Source: a virus
DNA: 29,131 bases
Virus record (IMG/VR): IMGVR_UViG_3300038855_000049
Coordinates: 1 to 29,131 of that record
Reading direction: 5' to 3' (one strand)
The notes beneath the pieces are model-generated. The model did no database searches. It worked only from the letters and a program-made list of their open reading frames with translations, and had not been told where the DNA came from. How positions within the stretch are numbered: the stretch's first letter is position 1; the number at the start of each line of letters is the position of its first letter. Positions 1 to 6,648 of the stretch are shown piece after piece. The translations under genes and the position numbers were made by a program.

Positions 1-488
1 GTTTTGCTTTCGGTGAACTCAAGCTTATGGAAGGTTCTGCAAAGATCATCTCCCTTATTGCCAGAGACGAGAACCAACATCTTATTCTCACCCAAACAAT
101 CCTTAAAAATTGGAGAGAAGGTGACGACCCAGAAATGAAAGATATTATGGAGGAAGAAGAGGAGTGGACATATGCAATGTTTAAGAAATGTGTCAATGAG
201 GAGAAGAATTGGGCAGAATATCTCTTTAAAGATGGTAGTATGATAGGGTTAAACGATAAATTACTGTATCAGTATGTTGAATGGATTGCTAATCGTCGCA
301 TGAAGTCTATTGGTTTAAAACCAATCTATGACGTTCCCGCTAGAAACAACCCATTACCTTGGACTCAGCACTGGATTTCTTCTAAAGGACTTCAAGTTGC
401 ACCACAAGAAACGGAGGTAGAGAGTTATGTTGTCGGCGGTATCAAGCAGGATGTCAAAGATGATACGTTTGCTGGTTTCACTTTATGA
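1..488 (+). CDS. nrdB: Ribonucleotide reductase class I small subunit, 3' end only
   Basis: The reading frame is open from the window edge (frame starting at base 3), so the gene begins upstream. NrdB (beta/R2) houses the di-iron tyrosyl radical that lets NrdA reduce ribonucleotides to deoxyribonucleotides. Visible are the ARDENQH helix with the conserved Glu and His iron ligands, the LFKDGSMIGL and EWIANRRM segments, the PW..HW and VAPQE.EV.SY stretches typical of the R2 C-terminal third, and an acidic, Phe-containing tail (DTFAGFTL) of the kind that docks onto NrdA. The earlier ligands and radical tyrosine lie outside the window. It overlaps the next gene by ATGA. Confidence 0.95.
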   Translation, partial: FAFGELKLMEGSAKIISLIARDENQHLILTQTILKNWREGDDPEMKDIMEEEEEWTYAMFKKCVNEEKNWAEYLFKDGSMIGLNDKLLYQYVEWIANRRMKSIGLKPIYDVPARNNPLPWTQHWISSKGLQVAPQETEVESYVVGGIKQDVKDDTFAGFTL

Positions 489-718
489 CAGATTCTTCAA
501 CAGAAAATTGGCGCGAGGAGTATCAAGGAATGAAACGCCTGACGAAGTATCAGGTGGAGTTGCTGCGGAATGGACCAAAGAGTCTTTCACAATCGTGGAT
601 TCTGGGAGCAATGCACAACGATTGGAAAAAGAAGAAGGGTATCAAGGAACCAGAACCTCCGAATTGCCAATCAAGTCTGGAAGAGTTCCTGAAGTCTCAC
701 AAGGATCAGGGGATTTAG
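485..718 (+). CDS. Small cyanophage protein with a GP...NDWKK.KG motif
   Basis: A 77-residue soluble, charged protein of unknown function, starting at an ATG that overlaps the nrdB stop (ATGA), so probably translationally coupled to it. The core 'LTKYQ...L..GP......I.GAMHNDWKKKKG' recurs in the 58-residue protein at 26861-27037 (LTDKQ...L..GP......I.GTMYNDWKKRKG). The two are therefore members of one small family within this genome. The C-terminal part (EPEPP onward) is unique to this copy. No catalytic motif is visible. Confidence 0.75.
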   Translation: MTDSSTENWREEYQGMKRLTKYQVELLRNGPKSLSQSWILGAMHNDWKKKKGIKEPEPPNCQSSLEEFLKSHKDQGI

Positions 719-770
719 ATTACTCTATGAAGGAACATTTCTTTTCACCACTTAACCCTACTAATAAATA

Positions 771-992
771 ATGGGACAACAAACTATCAAATTCAGTATC
801 AAACAAGATGGCACTGTAATCGAAGAGGTTGCTGGTGTTGTAGGTACTGATTGCCAAAACTTGACTAGAACGATTGAAGAGAAACTGGGAACCGTTATTA
901 AGGTTCAACACAAACCAGAATATTATCAGTCTGTAATTCTAGATGAAGATGAAACTGTTGAAGAATTTACCCACGATTCAGAGGGATGTTAA
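771..992 (+). CDS. DUF2997 family protein
   Basis: A 73-residue protein with the pattern 'IKFSI..DGTVIEEVAGV.GTDC..LT..IE..LGTV' typical of DUF2997, a small family found next to ycf35 in cyanobacteria. Here it is also immediately followed (TAATG overlap) by a Ycf35/DUF1257 protein, so phage gene order mirrors the host operon. One Cys (residue 27) lies in the conserved GTDC motif. Its biochemical role is not established. Family assignment is from recalled motif similarity, not from a search. Confidence 0.75.
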   Translation: MGQQTIKFSIKQDGTVIEEVAGVVGTDCQNLTRTIEEKLGTVIKVQHKPEYYQSVILDEDETVEEFTHDSEGC

Positions 993-1384
993 TGTCTCAC
1001 TTTAGTACCATAAAGACTAAGATTAAAGAAAGGCCTTACTTGGTTGAAGCACTTGAATTAATGGGTCATGATGTCAAGCAGAATCAGGAACTTGTTATCG
1101 CCAATCCTGACCATGCTGCGGATCATCCTGTGGTTCTTGCCGAAGTTGCTATCACAAATGATATCGGGTTCCGGTGGAACTCAGAGACTGATACGTATGA
1201 TCTTTATTCTGATCATGCCACTTGGAGCCTTAATGTTCCTCCTACTAGGTTTGTAGATAAGGTTACCCAACAGTATGCAAGGATGACAATTTATAATACT
1301 GTTAAGGAAATGGGTATGACTGTTGATGAAGAGTGGGAAATGGATGATAATAGTTTGGAGATTACTGTATCAAATTGGGTATAG
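992..1384 (+). CDS. ycf35: Ycf35-like protein (DUF1257)
   Basis: A 130-residue protein beginning MSHFSTIKTKI, the hallmark N-terminus of the chloroplast/cyanobacterial Ycf35 (DUF1257) family. An in-frame ATG lies two codons upstream, but the ATG at 992 gives the family N-terminus and overlaps the preceding stop as TAATG, so I chose it. The middle ('GFRWN...YDLYSDHATW') and C-terminal helix with 'QQYARMTIYNTVKEMG' also fit. The function of Ycf35 is unknown. Carrying it with DUF2997 suggests the pair acts as a unit. Confidence 0.85.
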   Translation: MSHFSTIKTKIKERPYLVEALELMGHDVKQNQELVIANPDHAADHPVVLAEVAITNDIGFRWNSETDTYDLYSDHATWSLNVPPTRFVDKVTQQYARMTIYNTVKEMGMTVDEEWEMDDNSLEITVSNWV

Positions 1385-1413
1385 ATTTTCCTAATGAAGT
1401 TGAATTATATGAA

Positions 1414-1420
1414 CTAAATA
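1414..1420 (+). promoter_or_regulatory. Possible T4-type late promoter (CTAAATA)
   Basis: CTAAATA lies 25 nt before the GIY-YIG nuclease start. It matches the late-promoter core described for T4-like cyanophages. About four random copies of this 7-mer are expected on one strand of a window this size, so this site is only a candidate. Confidence 0.3.
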
Positions 1421-1445
1421 AGACAATGACAGTTAAAATTATGGG

Positions 1446-1910
1446 ATGGAAACCACCACAGAGGCCTGCGTGGGTGAAGGAGATTATGAAAATCCCTGGA
1501 CCTATGAGGGTTCAACTTTTACTTCTGCTGATATTAACGAGTTCTTCGGTTTTGTCTACAGGATTACAAATCTCCAGAACGGTAGGCAATACATCGGGAG
1601 GAAGTACTTCACACAGCGGAGAAAGCTTAGAGGTAGCAGACGCAAACGGACGAGTGAAAGTGACTGGAAAACATACTACGGAAGTTCTAAAGAACTTACA
1701 GAGGACAGGAAACTTCTGGGGTCTAACTGTTTCAAAAGAGAAATCCTCAGTCTCCACAGAAGTAAAGGACAAGTAAACTTCGAAGAAACCAAACAGTTGT
1801 TTCTTCATAATGTCCTAACAGAAACTCTTGACGGAAAAACACCTTTATATTATAATTCCAATATATTAGGACGTTACATGCGTAAGGATTACTTTAATCC
1901 TGATATATAA
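1446..1910 (+). CDS. GIY-YIG family nuclease, probable homing endonuclease
   Basis: A 154-residue protein. The GIY-YIG-type core starts near residue 33: GFVYRITN....RQYIGRKYF, with FVY and YIG as the two half-motifs, followed by a conserved Arg/Lys run and a 'DWKTYYGSS' segment. GIY-YIG domains cut DNA, and many phage members are free-standing homing endonucleases. It sits between ycf35 and petE as a typical intergenic nuclease insertion, 3 nt before petE. Another frame starting at a TTG (1375-1776) covers the same DNA, but this frame carries the recognisable domain. I see no dedicated DNA-binding domain. Confidence 0.75.
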   Translation: METTTEACVGEGDYENPWTYEGSTFTSADINEFFGFVYRITNLQNGRQYIGRKYFTQRRKLRGSRRKRTSESDWKTYYGSSKELTEDRKLLGSNCFKREILSLHRSKGQVNFEETKQLFLHNVLTETLDGKTPLYYNSNILGRYMRKDYFNPDI

Positions 1911-1913
1911 CAT

Positions 1914-2237
1914 ATGAAACTTTTAATCACAGCATTCATTACATTGTTCCTTGCTCTACCTGTATGGGCAGTAGACATAACAATGGGTTCAGGTGGCAAT
2001 CTAGTCTTTGAACCAAACGAAGTAACTATCTCTGCTGGAGAAACGGTTACATTTATTAATGGAGATTTGCCACCACATAATATGGTAGTAGAAGGGTTTC
2101 CAGAACTTTCACATCCAGACTTATTGTTTGTAGGTGGAGAAAGTTTTAAAGTTACCTTTACTAGATCTGGAGATTATGAGTTCCAGTGTGAACCTCATGC
2201 AGGTGCTGGAATGAAAGGAGTTATTCACGTTTCATAA
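1914..2237 (+). CDS. petE: Plastocyanin
   Basis: A 107-residue precursor of the blue-copper protein that carries electrons from cytochrome b6f to photosystem I in the thylakoid lumen. It has a Sec-type signal peptide (residues 1-19, ending PVWA) and the cupredoxin strands. The four copper ligands are visible as His55 (PPHN), Cys92, His95 and Met100 (QCEPHAGAGMKG). All are intact, so the protein should be functional. Its stop overlaps the talC start (TAATG), linking light-driven electron transport with carbon metabolism in one transcript. PetE is a known auxiliary gene of cyanophages. Confidence 0.95.
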   Translation: MKLLITAFITLFLALPVWAVDITMGSGGNLVFEPNEVTISAGETVTFINGDLPPHNMVVEGFPELSHPDLLFVGGESFKVTFTRSGDYEFQCEPHAGAGMKGVIHVS

Positions 2238-2911
2238 TGAAAATCTTTTTAGATACTGCTAATTGCCAAGAAATCCAGAAGCATTACAGCACTGGGTTAA
2301 TTGATGGTGTAACAACTAATCCTTCTTTGATACTTAAGTCACATCGTAAACCAGATGATGTTTATGCTGAACTTAAGAACATGGGTATACCTGATATTAG
2401 TATGGAAGTAGTTGATCATACTGTAATTGATATGCTTAGGGAAGCACATCGATTGGTTGAACTATTTGGTGAGTGTACTACTATTAAGGTTCCTTGCACT
2501 CCTGATGGATTGATGGTGTGTAATCAGTTAGCAAAGGAAAATATAAGAGTCAATGTAACTCTTATTTTTTCACAAGCACAAGCAATCCTTGCTGCTAAGG
2601 CAGGAGCAGCATATGTATCACCATTTGTTGGTAGAGTTGACGACAATTCATTTGGTGGACTATGTTTAGTTAAGGATATTGCTAAGGTATTTCGTGAGCA
2701 TATGGTAAGAACTCAAGTTCTAGCAGCATCCTTGAGAGGTGTAAGGGATGTAGGTAGAGCATTTGAGTATGGTGCTGACATTGTTACTATGCCAACAGCA
2801 GTCTTTGAGAAGATGTACAAACATATCCTAACTGATAAGGGGTTAGAATTGTTTGATCATGATTATCAATCAACTTTAAATTACTTAAATGAGAATCCAC
2901 CTGTGGTATAG
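2237..2911 (+). CDS. talC: Transaldolase (TalC type)
   Basis: A 224-residue short-form transaldolase/fructose-6-phosphate aldolase-like enzyme. It moves three-carbon units between sugar phosphates in the pentose phosphate and Calvin pathways. Visible motifs are FLDTAN (Asp6), the GVTTNPS loop (24-30), the Schiff-base lysine Lys84 in TTIKVPCT, the VNVTLIFS strand, SPFVGR, and the late MPTAVFE segment. Length matches the family. This is the cyanophage transaldolase that is thought to push infected hosts toward NADPH and ribose production. A hairpin followed by a U run lies inside the coding sequence at 2543-2570. Confidence 0.95.
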   Translation: MKIFLDTANCQEIQKHYSTGLIDGVTTNPSLILKSHRKPDDVYAELKNMGIPDISMEVVDHTVIDMLREAHRLVELFGECTTIKVPCTPDGLMVCNQLAKENIRVNVTLIFSQAQAILAAKAGAAYVSPFVGRVDDNSFGGLCLVKDIAKVFREHMVRTQVLAASLRGVRDVGRAFEYGADIVTMPTAVFEKMYKHILTDKGLELFDHDYQSTLNYLNENPPVV

Positions 2912-3086
2912 TGAAGATATGAAAAAGTGGCGTTGGTGCATAACCGACACACCACGAGATTGGGGTGCGACTAGACAAGAAACAGGAGATGCAGATACTT
3001 TAGATGAAGCAATGGAAATTATTGCCAAAACAGCCAAGAAGATGATAGGTTCTGGAGAACCAGTTGCTGGTTGGTTTGGCGCTTAA
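2889..3086 (+). CDS. Small conserved cyanophage protein
   Basis: A 65-residue protein beginning MRIHLWYSEDMKKWRW and overlapping the end of talC by 23 nt. A later start (ATG at 2919) is possible but would lose the N-terminal strand that looks conserved with related phage ORFs I recall. It is rich in Trp and charged residues and has a C-terminal amphipathic helix. No enzyme motif is seen and the function is unknown. Confidence 0.7.
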   Translation: MRIHLWYSEDMKKWRWCITDTPRDWGATRQETGDADTLDEAMEIIAKTAKKMIGSGEPVAGWFGA

Positions 3087-3097
3087 CGGATAGAACA

Positions 3098-3349
3098 ATG
3101 GTAAGCGTAAGATGCCGTCAATGCGGCAAAGAGTTGGCATCACACCCAACTAAAACATATTCATGTGGTTGCTCTAACATGACAACTGTTAGAGGAGAGA
3201 ATGTGACAGCTAAAGATTTGACAAAGGTTGTTATGCTAAACAGTGGAAAACGTGTTAAGGATGATAACGCTTTGACTGCTACTGATCTTCAATGGCAGGA
3301 AGAACGAAGAAAACGTAAAGTAAAGCGTTTGGATTTTGAAGTAAGGTAA
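3098..3349 (+). CDS. Small putative zinc-ribbon protein
   Basis: An 83-residue protein. The ATG at 3098 is preferred over an upstream in-frame start at 3071, because it leaves an 11-nt gap after the previous stop. An N-terminal CRQCGK...YSCGCSN pattern (CxxC then CxC) could bind one zinc. It is followed by 'TVRGENVTAKDLTKVVMLNS', and the C-terminus is Arg/Lys-rich (ERRKRKVKR), which could contact nucleic acid or another protein. Function unknown; similar small zinc proteins are common in T4-like cyanophages. Confidence 0.7.
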   Translation: MVSVRCRQCGKELASHPTKTYSCGCSNMTTVRGENVTAKDLTKVVMLNSGKRVKDDNALTATDLQWQEERRKRKVKRLDFEVR

Positions 3350-3430
3350 CAGAACTATAAAGAGAGTATAAAGGATATAGATAGTTAGTACGGGACATGT
3401 TATAGTCTCAAGACATTACCTTCCAAGCCA

Positions 3431-3649
3431 ATGCTAAATCTCGACGAACGATACCATTCTTATCTTGATGGTAGTAAGAAGATGAGAATAGATGGAGTCG
3501 AGGAAAGAGTAACTGGTTATGGATATCTGGATGATGGAAAAGATATTACAGGGTATTATGTTACAACTGAGAATTATAAGTTACGTTATAATAATGATCA
3601 AGTATTTCTGGGGATGGAAGCCGTAAGAGGATTGCAAAAGGTCAAATAA
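3431..3649 (+). CDS. Hypothetical protein
   Basis: A 72-residue charged, Tyr-rich protein with no recognised domain. It is separated from the previous gene by 81 nt without a clear promoter and is followed directly by a strong bidirectional terminator, so it ends the nrdB-petE-talC transcription block. Confidence 0.6.
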   Translation: MLNLDERYHSYLDGSKKMRIDGVEERVTGYGYLDDGKDITGYYVTTENYKLRYNNDQVFLGMEAVRGLQKVK

Positions 3650-3675
3650 AAAACCCCCTAGGTGGGGGCTTTTTG
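3650..3675. terminator. Bidirectional intrinsic terminator
   Basis: A CCCCC-TAGGT-GGGGG hairpin (3654-3658 with 3664-3668) is flanked by an A run on the left and CTTTTT on the right. Transcripts from either direction would therefore end in a U run. It sits between the + strand gene ending at 3649 and the converging minus-strand gene ending at 3724, as expected for a shared terminator. Confidence 0.85.
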
Positions 3676-3723
3676 TATTAAATTTTTGCTAAGGTGGGTG
3701 GGAATGAGAAAATGATAACAGAA

Positions 3724-3891
3724 TCAAAGTAAGACCTCCTTACAGATACGTTTACAACTTGACTGGTCATCTTCACACTCAATTAAGCATTCGTAATAGT
3801 CGTTGAGTTTCGATTCTTGTTCATTGAACACTAACTGTTCGGAATGACTATTCCATCCTGCTAGTTGATTGTAAGACAATGTTCTACGCAT
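3724..3891 (-). CDS. Small Cys-rich protein, only minus-strand gene in the window
   Basis: Read on the minus strand, ATG (complement of 3889-3891) opens a 55-residue protein beginning MRRTLSYNQLAGWN, preceded by a good Shine-Dalgarno (GGAGG about 10 nt upstream). It has a C-terminal CLIECEDDQSSCKRICKEVL stretch with a CxxxC...CxxxC arrangement that could form a helical hairpin with disulfides or bind metal. Codon usage looks coding, and it converges on the bidirectional terminator at 3650-3675. I recall similar short proteins in marine cyanobacteria and their phages. Function unknown. Confidence 0.75.
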   Translation of the reverse strand: MRRTLSYNQLAGWNSHSEQLVFNEQESKLNDYYECLIECEDDQSSCKRICKEVLL

Positions 3892-3966
3892 TAAATAATG
3901 CCCTCCGTGTTTAGTGGACTTTCATAATGAAGGAATTTAGGTTCATCTTGTTTCCTCCTTTCTCTC

Positions 3967-3973
3967 CTAAATA
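3967..3973 (+). promoter_or_regulatory. Probable late promoter (CTAAATA)
   Basis: CTAAATA in a non-coding gap 37 nt before the ATG at 4011, at the head of a new + strand gene series that starts just after a divergent minus-strand gene. Position and sequence fit a T4-like (gp55-dependent) cyanophage late promoter. It argues against the longer upstream start at 3927. Confidence 0.55.
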
Positions 3974-4010
3974 CTATTTAGCATATTTGTTTTCATTTGA
4001 CAACAATTCA

Positions 4011-4151
4011 ATGAAGAAGTATTTCGACAAAGTAGTAGCATGGGATAGAAACCTTGCTAAGAAGTTTCAAGACAAGTTTAATTTAACTGACTATCAAATG
4101 CTCTGCGTCTCATTCGCTAAAGGATTTGTAATCGGTGCCATCCTCCTCTGA
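4011..4151 (+). CDS. Small hypothetical protein
   Basis: A 46-residue protein beginning MKKYFDKVVAWDRNL, with a C-terminal hydrophobic stretch (VSFAKGFVIGAILL) that may insert in a membrane. The same frame opens at 3927, but the late-promoter motif at 3967 and the typical MKK start favour 4011. Function unknown. Confidence 0.6.
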   Translation: MKKYFDKVVAWDRNLAKKFQDKFNLTDYQMLCVSFAKGFVIGAILL

Positions 4152-4320
4152 TATTGTCTGGTCAATCATTTGGATGATTGCCATCCTCCTCGTTGGAGTT
4201 TCTTATTCCATTTATTGGATTTTTACATACGATGACAGAACACAGCCAAGAAACGAAGATAGCAATTCTGGAAGCGAAAGTGGAACACATGGTGGATCAT
4301 GTCAAGGAATTGACCCTTAG
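4135..4320 (+). CDS. Possible small single-pass membrane protein
   Basis: A GTG-initiated 61-residue frame overlaps the previous gene by 17 nt and covers the otherwise empty 4152-4231 gap. Residues about 7-31 form one strongly hydrophobic helix (DIVWSIIWMIAILLVG...YWIF). The rest is polar and overlaps the next gene in another frame, so only the membrane half occupies unique DNA. An alternative ATG start exists at 4174. I rate it as plausible, not certain. Confidence 0.4.
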   Translation: MPSSSDIVWSIIWMIAILLVGVSYSIYWIFTYDDRTQPRNEDSNSGSESGTHGGSCQGIDP

Positions 4321-4807
4321 AGTTCGTGCTAATGAAAAAGTAGTTGCTTCTGTTAGTCTTTTAGGTGTTATAGCCTGTACCTTTATTGGTGCAGGTTATT
4401 TTGCTCCAAAGGCAGAAGCATGTAGTCTTCCTGCAGATGGAAGGCCTGCAAATTGTCCAGAGAATTGGGAGCTTGGTGTTAAACCTGATCCTCCTGATCC
4501 TACTCCAGGGACAACTCCAGGGACATCAAATGGTGTTTCGAGACAACATAGATATAGTGAAAAATATTCATATAGACCTAAACCTTATCCAGGGATGTTA
4601 CCGGATAATTCTGCTACTATTAGCAACTGGATGAGTAAGATGAAACAGTGGGAATTGGAACAGACGATTAGGGATCCGGAGTTTGATATAAATAATGCAC
4701 TTGCGGAATATTTCAACAATGGCGGCAATGACCCCACCGAGCAGGAAGAGCTGCTACAATTTTCGAGTGACGGAGATAAACAGAGTATTGGATGGAGATA
4801 CGATTGA
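4232..4807 (+). CDS. Membrane-anchored coiled-coil protein, unknown function
   Basis: A 191-residue protein starting at ATG 4232 (an upstream TTG at 4178 is less likely). Residues 1-38 form a predicted amphipathic coiled coil (TKIAILEAKVEHMVDHVKEL). About 43-62 are one transmembrane helix (VSLLGVIACTFIGAGYF). Then come a Cys/Pro-rich linker (DPPDPTPGTTPGT) and a polar C-terminal region. The topology recalls tail-anchored or spanin-like envelope proteins, but no diagnostic motif (such as a lipobox) is seen. Its end overlaps the nuclease gene by 89 nt. Confidence 0.65.
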   Translation: MTEHSQETKIAILEAKVEHMVDHVKELTLRVRANEKVVASVSLLGVIACTFIGAGYFAPKAEACSLPADGRPANCPENWELGVKPDPPDPTPGTTPGTSNGVSRQHRYSEKYSYRPKPYPGMLPDNSATISNWMSKMKQWELEQTIRDPEFDINNALAEYFNNGGNDPTEQEELLQFSSDGDKQSIGWRYD

Positions 4808-5183
4808 TGTAACAATCGATCTTGGATTCGATCTGTTTAAGAAAGAACGTGTGAGAGTAGCAGGAGTTGACACACCAGAGAAGCGCACCCGTGATTTAGA
4901 AGAAAAGGAACTAGGAATAGATGCTACTAATTGGTTGAAGAAAAAGTTAGAAGATACTATTGCTGGTGATGGAGATGAACTTACTATCAGGACTGAATTA
5001 GTCGGTGGTATGGGTAAGTATGGTAGACTACTTGGATGGTTGTATATAAATGAAGAAACTGTATCACTTAATGAGCAGATGATTGAAGAAGGTTATGCTT
5101 GGGCATATGATGGTGGTACTAAGCAGAAAGATTTTGAACAACTACGTGAAATTCGTAGAGTACATGGCACTTTAGTGGAGTAA
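4719..5183 (+). CDS. Staphylococcal nuclease-like (SNase/thermonuclease) protein
   Basis: A 154-residue protein with the OB-fold nuclease domain. It shows 'VLDGDTIDVTIDLG' (first strands, calcium-binding Asp), 'VRVAGVDTPE' with Arg46, Asp51 and Glu54 matching the catalytic Arg35/Asp40/Glu43 of S. aureus nuclease, and 'KYGRLLGWLY' with Arg103 matching Arg87. Catalytic residues look complete. The ATG at 4719 keeps the full domain, giving an unusually long 89-nt overlap with the previous gene; a second ATG lies at 4728. No signal peptide is present, so it probably acts on nucleic acid inside the infected cell. Confidence 0.85.
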   Translation: MAAMTPPSRKSCYNFRVTEINRVLDGDTIDVTIDLGFDLFKKERVRVAGVDTPEKRTRDLEEKELGIDATNWLKKKLEDTIAGDGDELTIRTELVGGMGKYGRLLGWLYINEETVSLNEQMIEEGYAWAYDGGTKQKDFEQLREIRRVHGTLVE

Positions 5184-5187
5184 AACA

Positions 5188-5370
5188 ATGGAAAAAGTAT
5201 TAGAACAAGCGTTACCACAAGTAACAAAAACAATAGAACCAACACCACCTTTACCACCTGCAGAACCAGAAGGAGGATTTCCTTGGTGTGGGACTGGAAT
5301 TGTAGTGTTAGTTGTTGTTGCTGCACTTGTTGGTAGAAAACTTCTTTCAAAATCAGATGATGATGACTAA
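5188..5370 (+). CDS. Small membrane protein
   Basis: A 60-residue protein with a Pro-rich N-terminal half (EPTPPLPPAEPEGG), one transmembrane helix at about residues 33-52 (WCGTGIVVLVVVAALVG) and an acidic tail ending DDDD. Start ATG is 4 nt after the nuclease stop. Function unknown. Confidence 0.6.
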   Translation: MEKVLEQALPQVTKTIEPTPPLPPAEPEGGFPWCGTGIVVLVVVAALVGRKLLSKSDDDD

Positions 5371-5540
5371 TGAAAACACCTAATGGAACTCTTCCTGTTG
5401 ATATGAGTGAAACCTTCTATAGAGAGGGGTGGAAGTATTGTCGTTATCTTATTACAGATCCTAGATCTGATGTTTATTTAAAAATGGCTAGAAAAAATGC
5501 AAGTACCAAATTGGAACCATCACTACAGAACATTACTTGA
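5370..5540 (+). CDS. Small hypothetical protein
   Basis: A 56-residue protein (MKTPNGTLPVDMSETFYREG...) whose ATG overlaps the preceding stop (TAATG). It contains a 'GWKYCRYLITDPRSDVYL' stretch and no membrane helix. It exactly fills the gap between its neighbours. Function unknown. Confidence 0.6.
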   Translation: MKTPNGTLPVDMSETFYREGWKYCRYLITDPRSDVYLKMARKNASTKLEPSLQNIT

Positions 5541-5549
5541 GGGTTAATT

Positions 5550-5795
5550 ATGTCAGTATTAAAGAAAGGATTTAACGGTGGCCTCTGGGCATTCCGTTTA
5601 GTATTTGCAGTGGTAGTAGCAGAACTTGCTATTGTTGCAGGAACTGTAGTGGGATGTTTTGAGGAAGATATCTGTACAGATGCAGACACTCAAGCAATTA
5701 AAGAAACGATGCAAGGACTAGCAACAAAGAGTTTTGCATTGTATGCTGCTGAGAAGGGTATTAACTCTAACAGTAAGAAGGAAGAAGAAGCATAA
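5550..5795 (+). CDS. Small membrane protein
   Basis: An 81-residue protein with a long hydrophobic segment at about residues 12-36 ([20 protein letters not shown]), then a polar region with two Cys and a Lys/Glu-rich C-terminus. It overlaps pyrE by TAATG, so it is probably co-translated with it. Function unknown. Confidence 0.6.
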   Translation: MSVLKKGFNGGLWAFRLVFAVVVAELAIVAGTVVGCFEEDICTDADTQAIKETMQGLATKSFALYAAEKGINSNSKKEEEA

Positions 5796-6337
5796 TGGAT
5801 GGTCGCGAATTTCGTGACGAACTCCTAGGATTGTTGAAAAAAGATGCTTACCGTAAAGGTGAGTTCACACTTTCTTCTGGGAAGACGAGCGAGCATTATG
5901 TTAATTGCAAGCCTGTGATATTAAATGGTAGGGGACTTACCCTTACCAGTCTTTTGATGTTAAAGGAAATTTCTACCAGGGTAGTAGCAGGACTTACTCT
6001 TGGTGCTGATCCTTTAGTGTCTGGTGTGGCAGTCTGTTCTGCCTTAGATGGTAGGATGATTGATGCCTTGATTGTTCGTAAAGAACCTAAAGGACATGGT
6101 ACAGAGGCATGGATAGAGGGACCTTTACCTACTAAGGATACTAAGATTACTGTATTAGAGGATGTAGTTACTACTGGTGGTAGTTCTATTAAAGCAGTAG
6201 AGAAACTACGTGAATCTGGTTATGTAGTAGAGCGTGTTGTAACTATCATAGATAGGCAAGAAGGTGGTGCTGATGCAATGAAGGCAGCGGATTTAGAATT
6301 AAAATCGTTATTTACATTGGAGGATTTCAATGAGTGA
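5795..6337 (+). CDS. pyrE: Orotate phosphoribosyltransferase
   Basis: A 180-residue enzyme of de novo pyrimidine synthesis that joins orotate and PRPP to give OMP. Visible are the N-terminal '[20 protein letters not shown]' orotate/PRPP-binding segment, '[11 protein letters not shown]' with the flexible-loop basic residues, and the type I PRPP motif [11 protein letters not shown] (121-131). Length is close to the usual 180-210. It would supply UMP for phage DNA together with ribonucleotide reductase. It overlaps the next gene by 8 nt. Confidence 0.92.
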   Translation: MDGREFRDELLGLLKKDAYRKGEFTLSSGKTSEHYVNCKPVILNGRGLTLTSLLMLKEISTRVVAGLTLGADPLVSGVAVCSALDGRMIDALIVRKEPKGHGTEAWIEGPLPTKDTKITVLEDVVTTGGSSIKAVEKLRESGYVVERVVTIIDRQEGGADAMKAADLELKSLFTLEDFNE

Positions 6338-6602
6338 ATTCCAATCTGACATTAAGGATAGGAAGTATGATGAGGAAGGTAACGAGTTAGATAAGCATGG
6401 ATTTAAAATTAAGATACTTCCTGATGGATTAGAATCAGTTCGTAAGTCAGTTGAGAATGGTGAACAACTGTGTGGATTGGATAGGAATCTAATGGCAAAA
6501 TTACTTAAAGGAGAGTGGAATCAGTACACCACCTCAGATCATTCAGGACGAACTAGTAAAAAGATAGTGATAGAGTATGACATTAAGCATAATACCTCTT
6601 GA
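6330..6602 (+). CDS. Hypothetical protein
   Basis: A 90-residue charged soluble protein beginning [21 protein letters not shown], coupled to pyrE by an 8-nt overlap. No domain is recognised. A sigma70-type promoter for the following gene overlaps its stop codon. Confidence 0.6.
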   Translation: MSEFQSDIKDRKYDEEGNELDKHGFKIKILPDGLESVRKSVENGEQLCGLDRNLMAKLLKGEWNQYTTSDHSGRTSKKIVIEYDIKHNTS

Positions 6603-6627
6603 CAAGGTGTTGTACTTATCTTAAACT
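6599..6627 (+). promoter_or_regulatory. Sigma70-type early promoter
   Basis: TTGACA (6599-6604), 17-nt spacer, TAAACT (6622-6627). The consensus -35 box overlaps the preceding stop codon. The next start codon is 21 nt downstream of the -10 box. Confidence 0.7.
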
Positions 6628-6648
6628 AACAACGTTAACTTTAGACCG

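Noticed and set aside
427-771. Open frame of 114 codons overlapping nrdB and the next gene
   Set aside because: It runs through two well-supported genes in another frame and has no recognisable sequence. Only its last 14 codons (a possible micro-ORF at 727-771) lie in free DNA, which is too little to support a gene.
1375-1776. TTG-started frame overlapping the GIY-YIG gene
   Set aside because: The alternative frame carries the recognisable nuclease motifs. This one turns into a low-complexity Ser/Thr/Leu translation, typical of a shadow frame.
3350-3430. Possible promoter or RNA in the 81-nt gap
   Set aside because: A TATAGT-like box is visible, but there is no -35 at proper spacing and no stable fold by eye.
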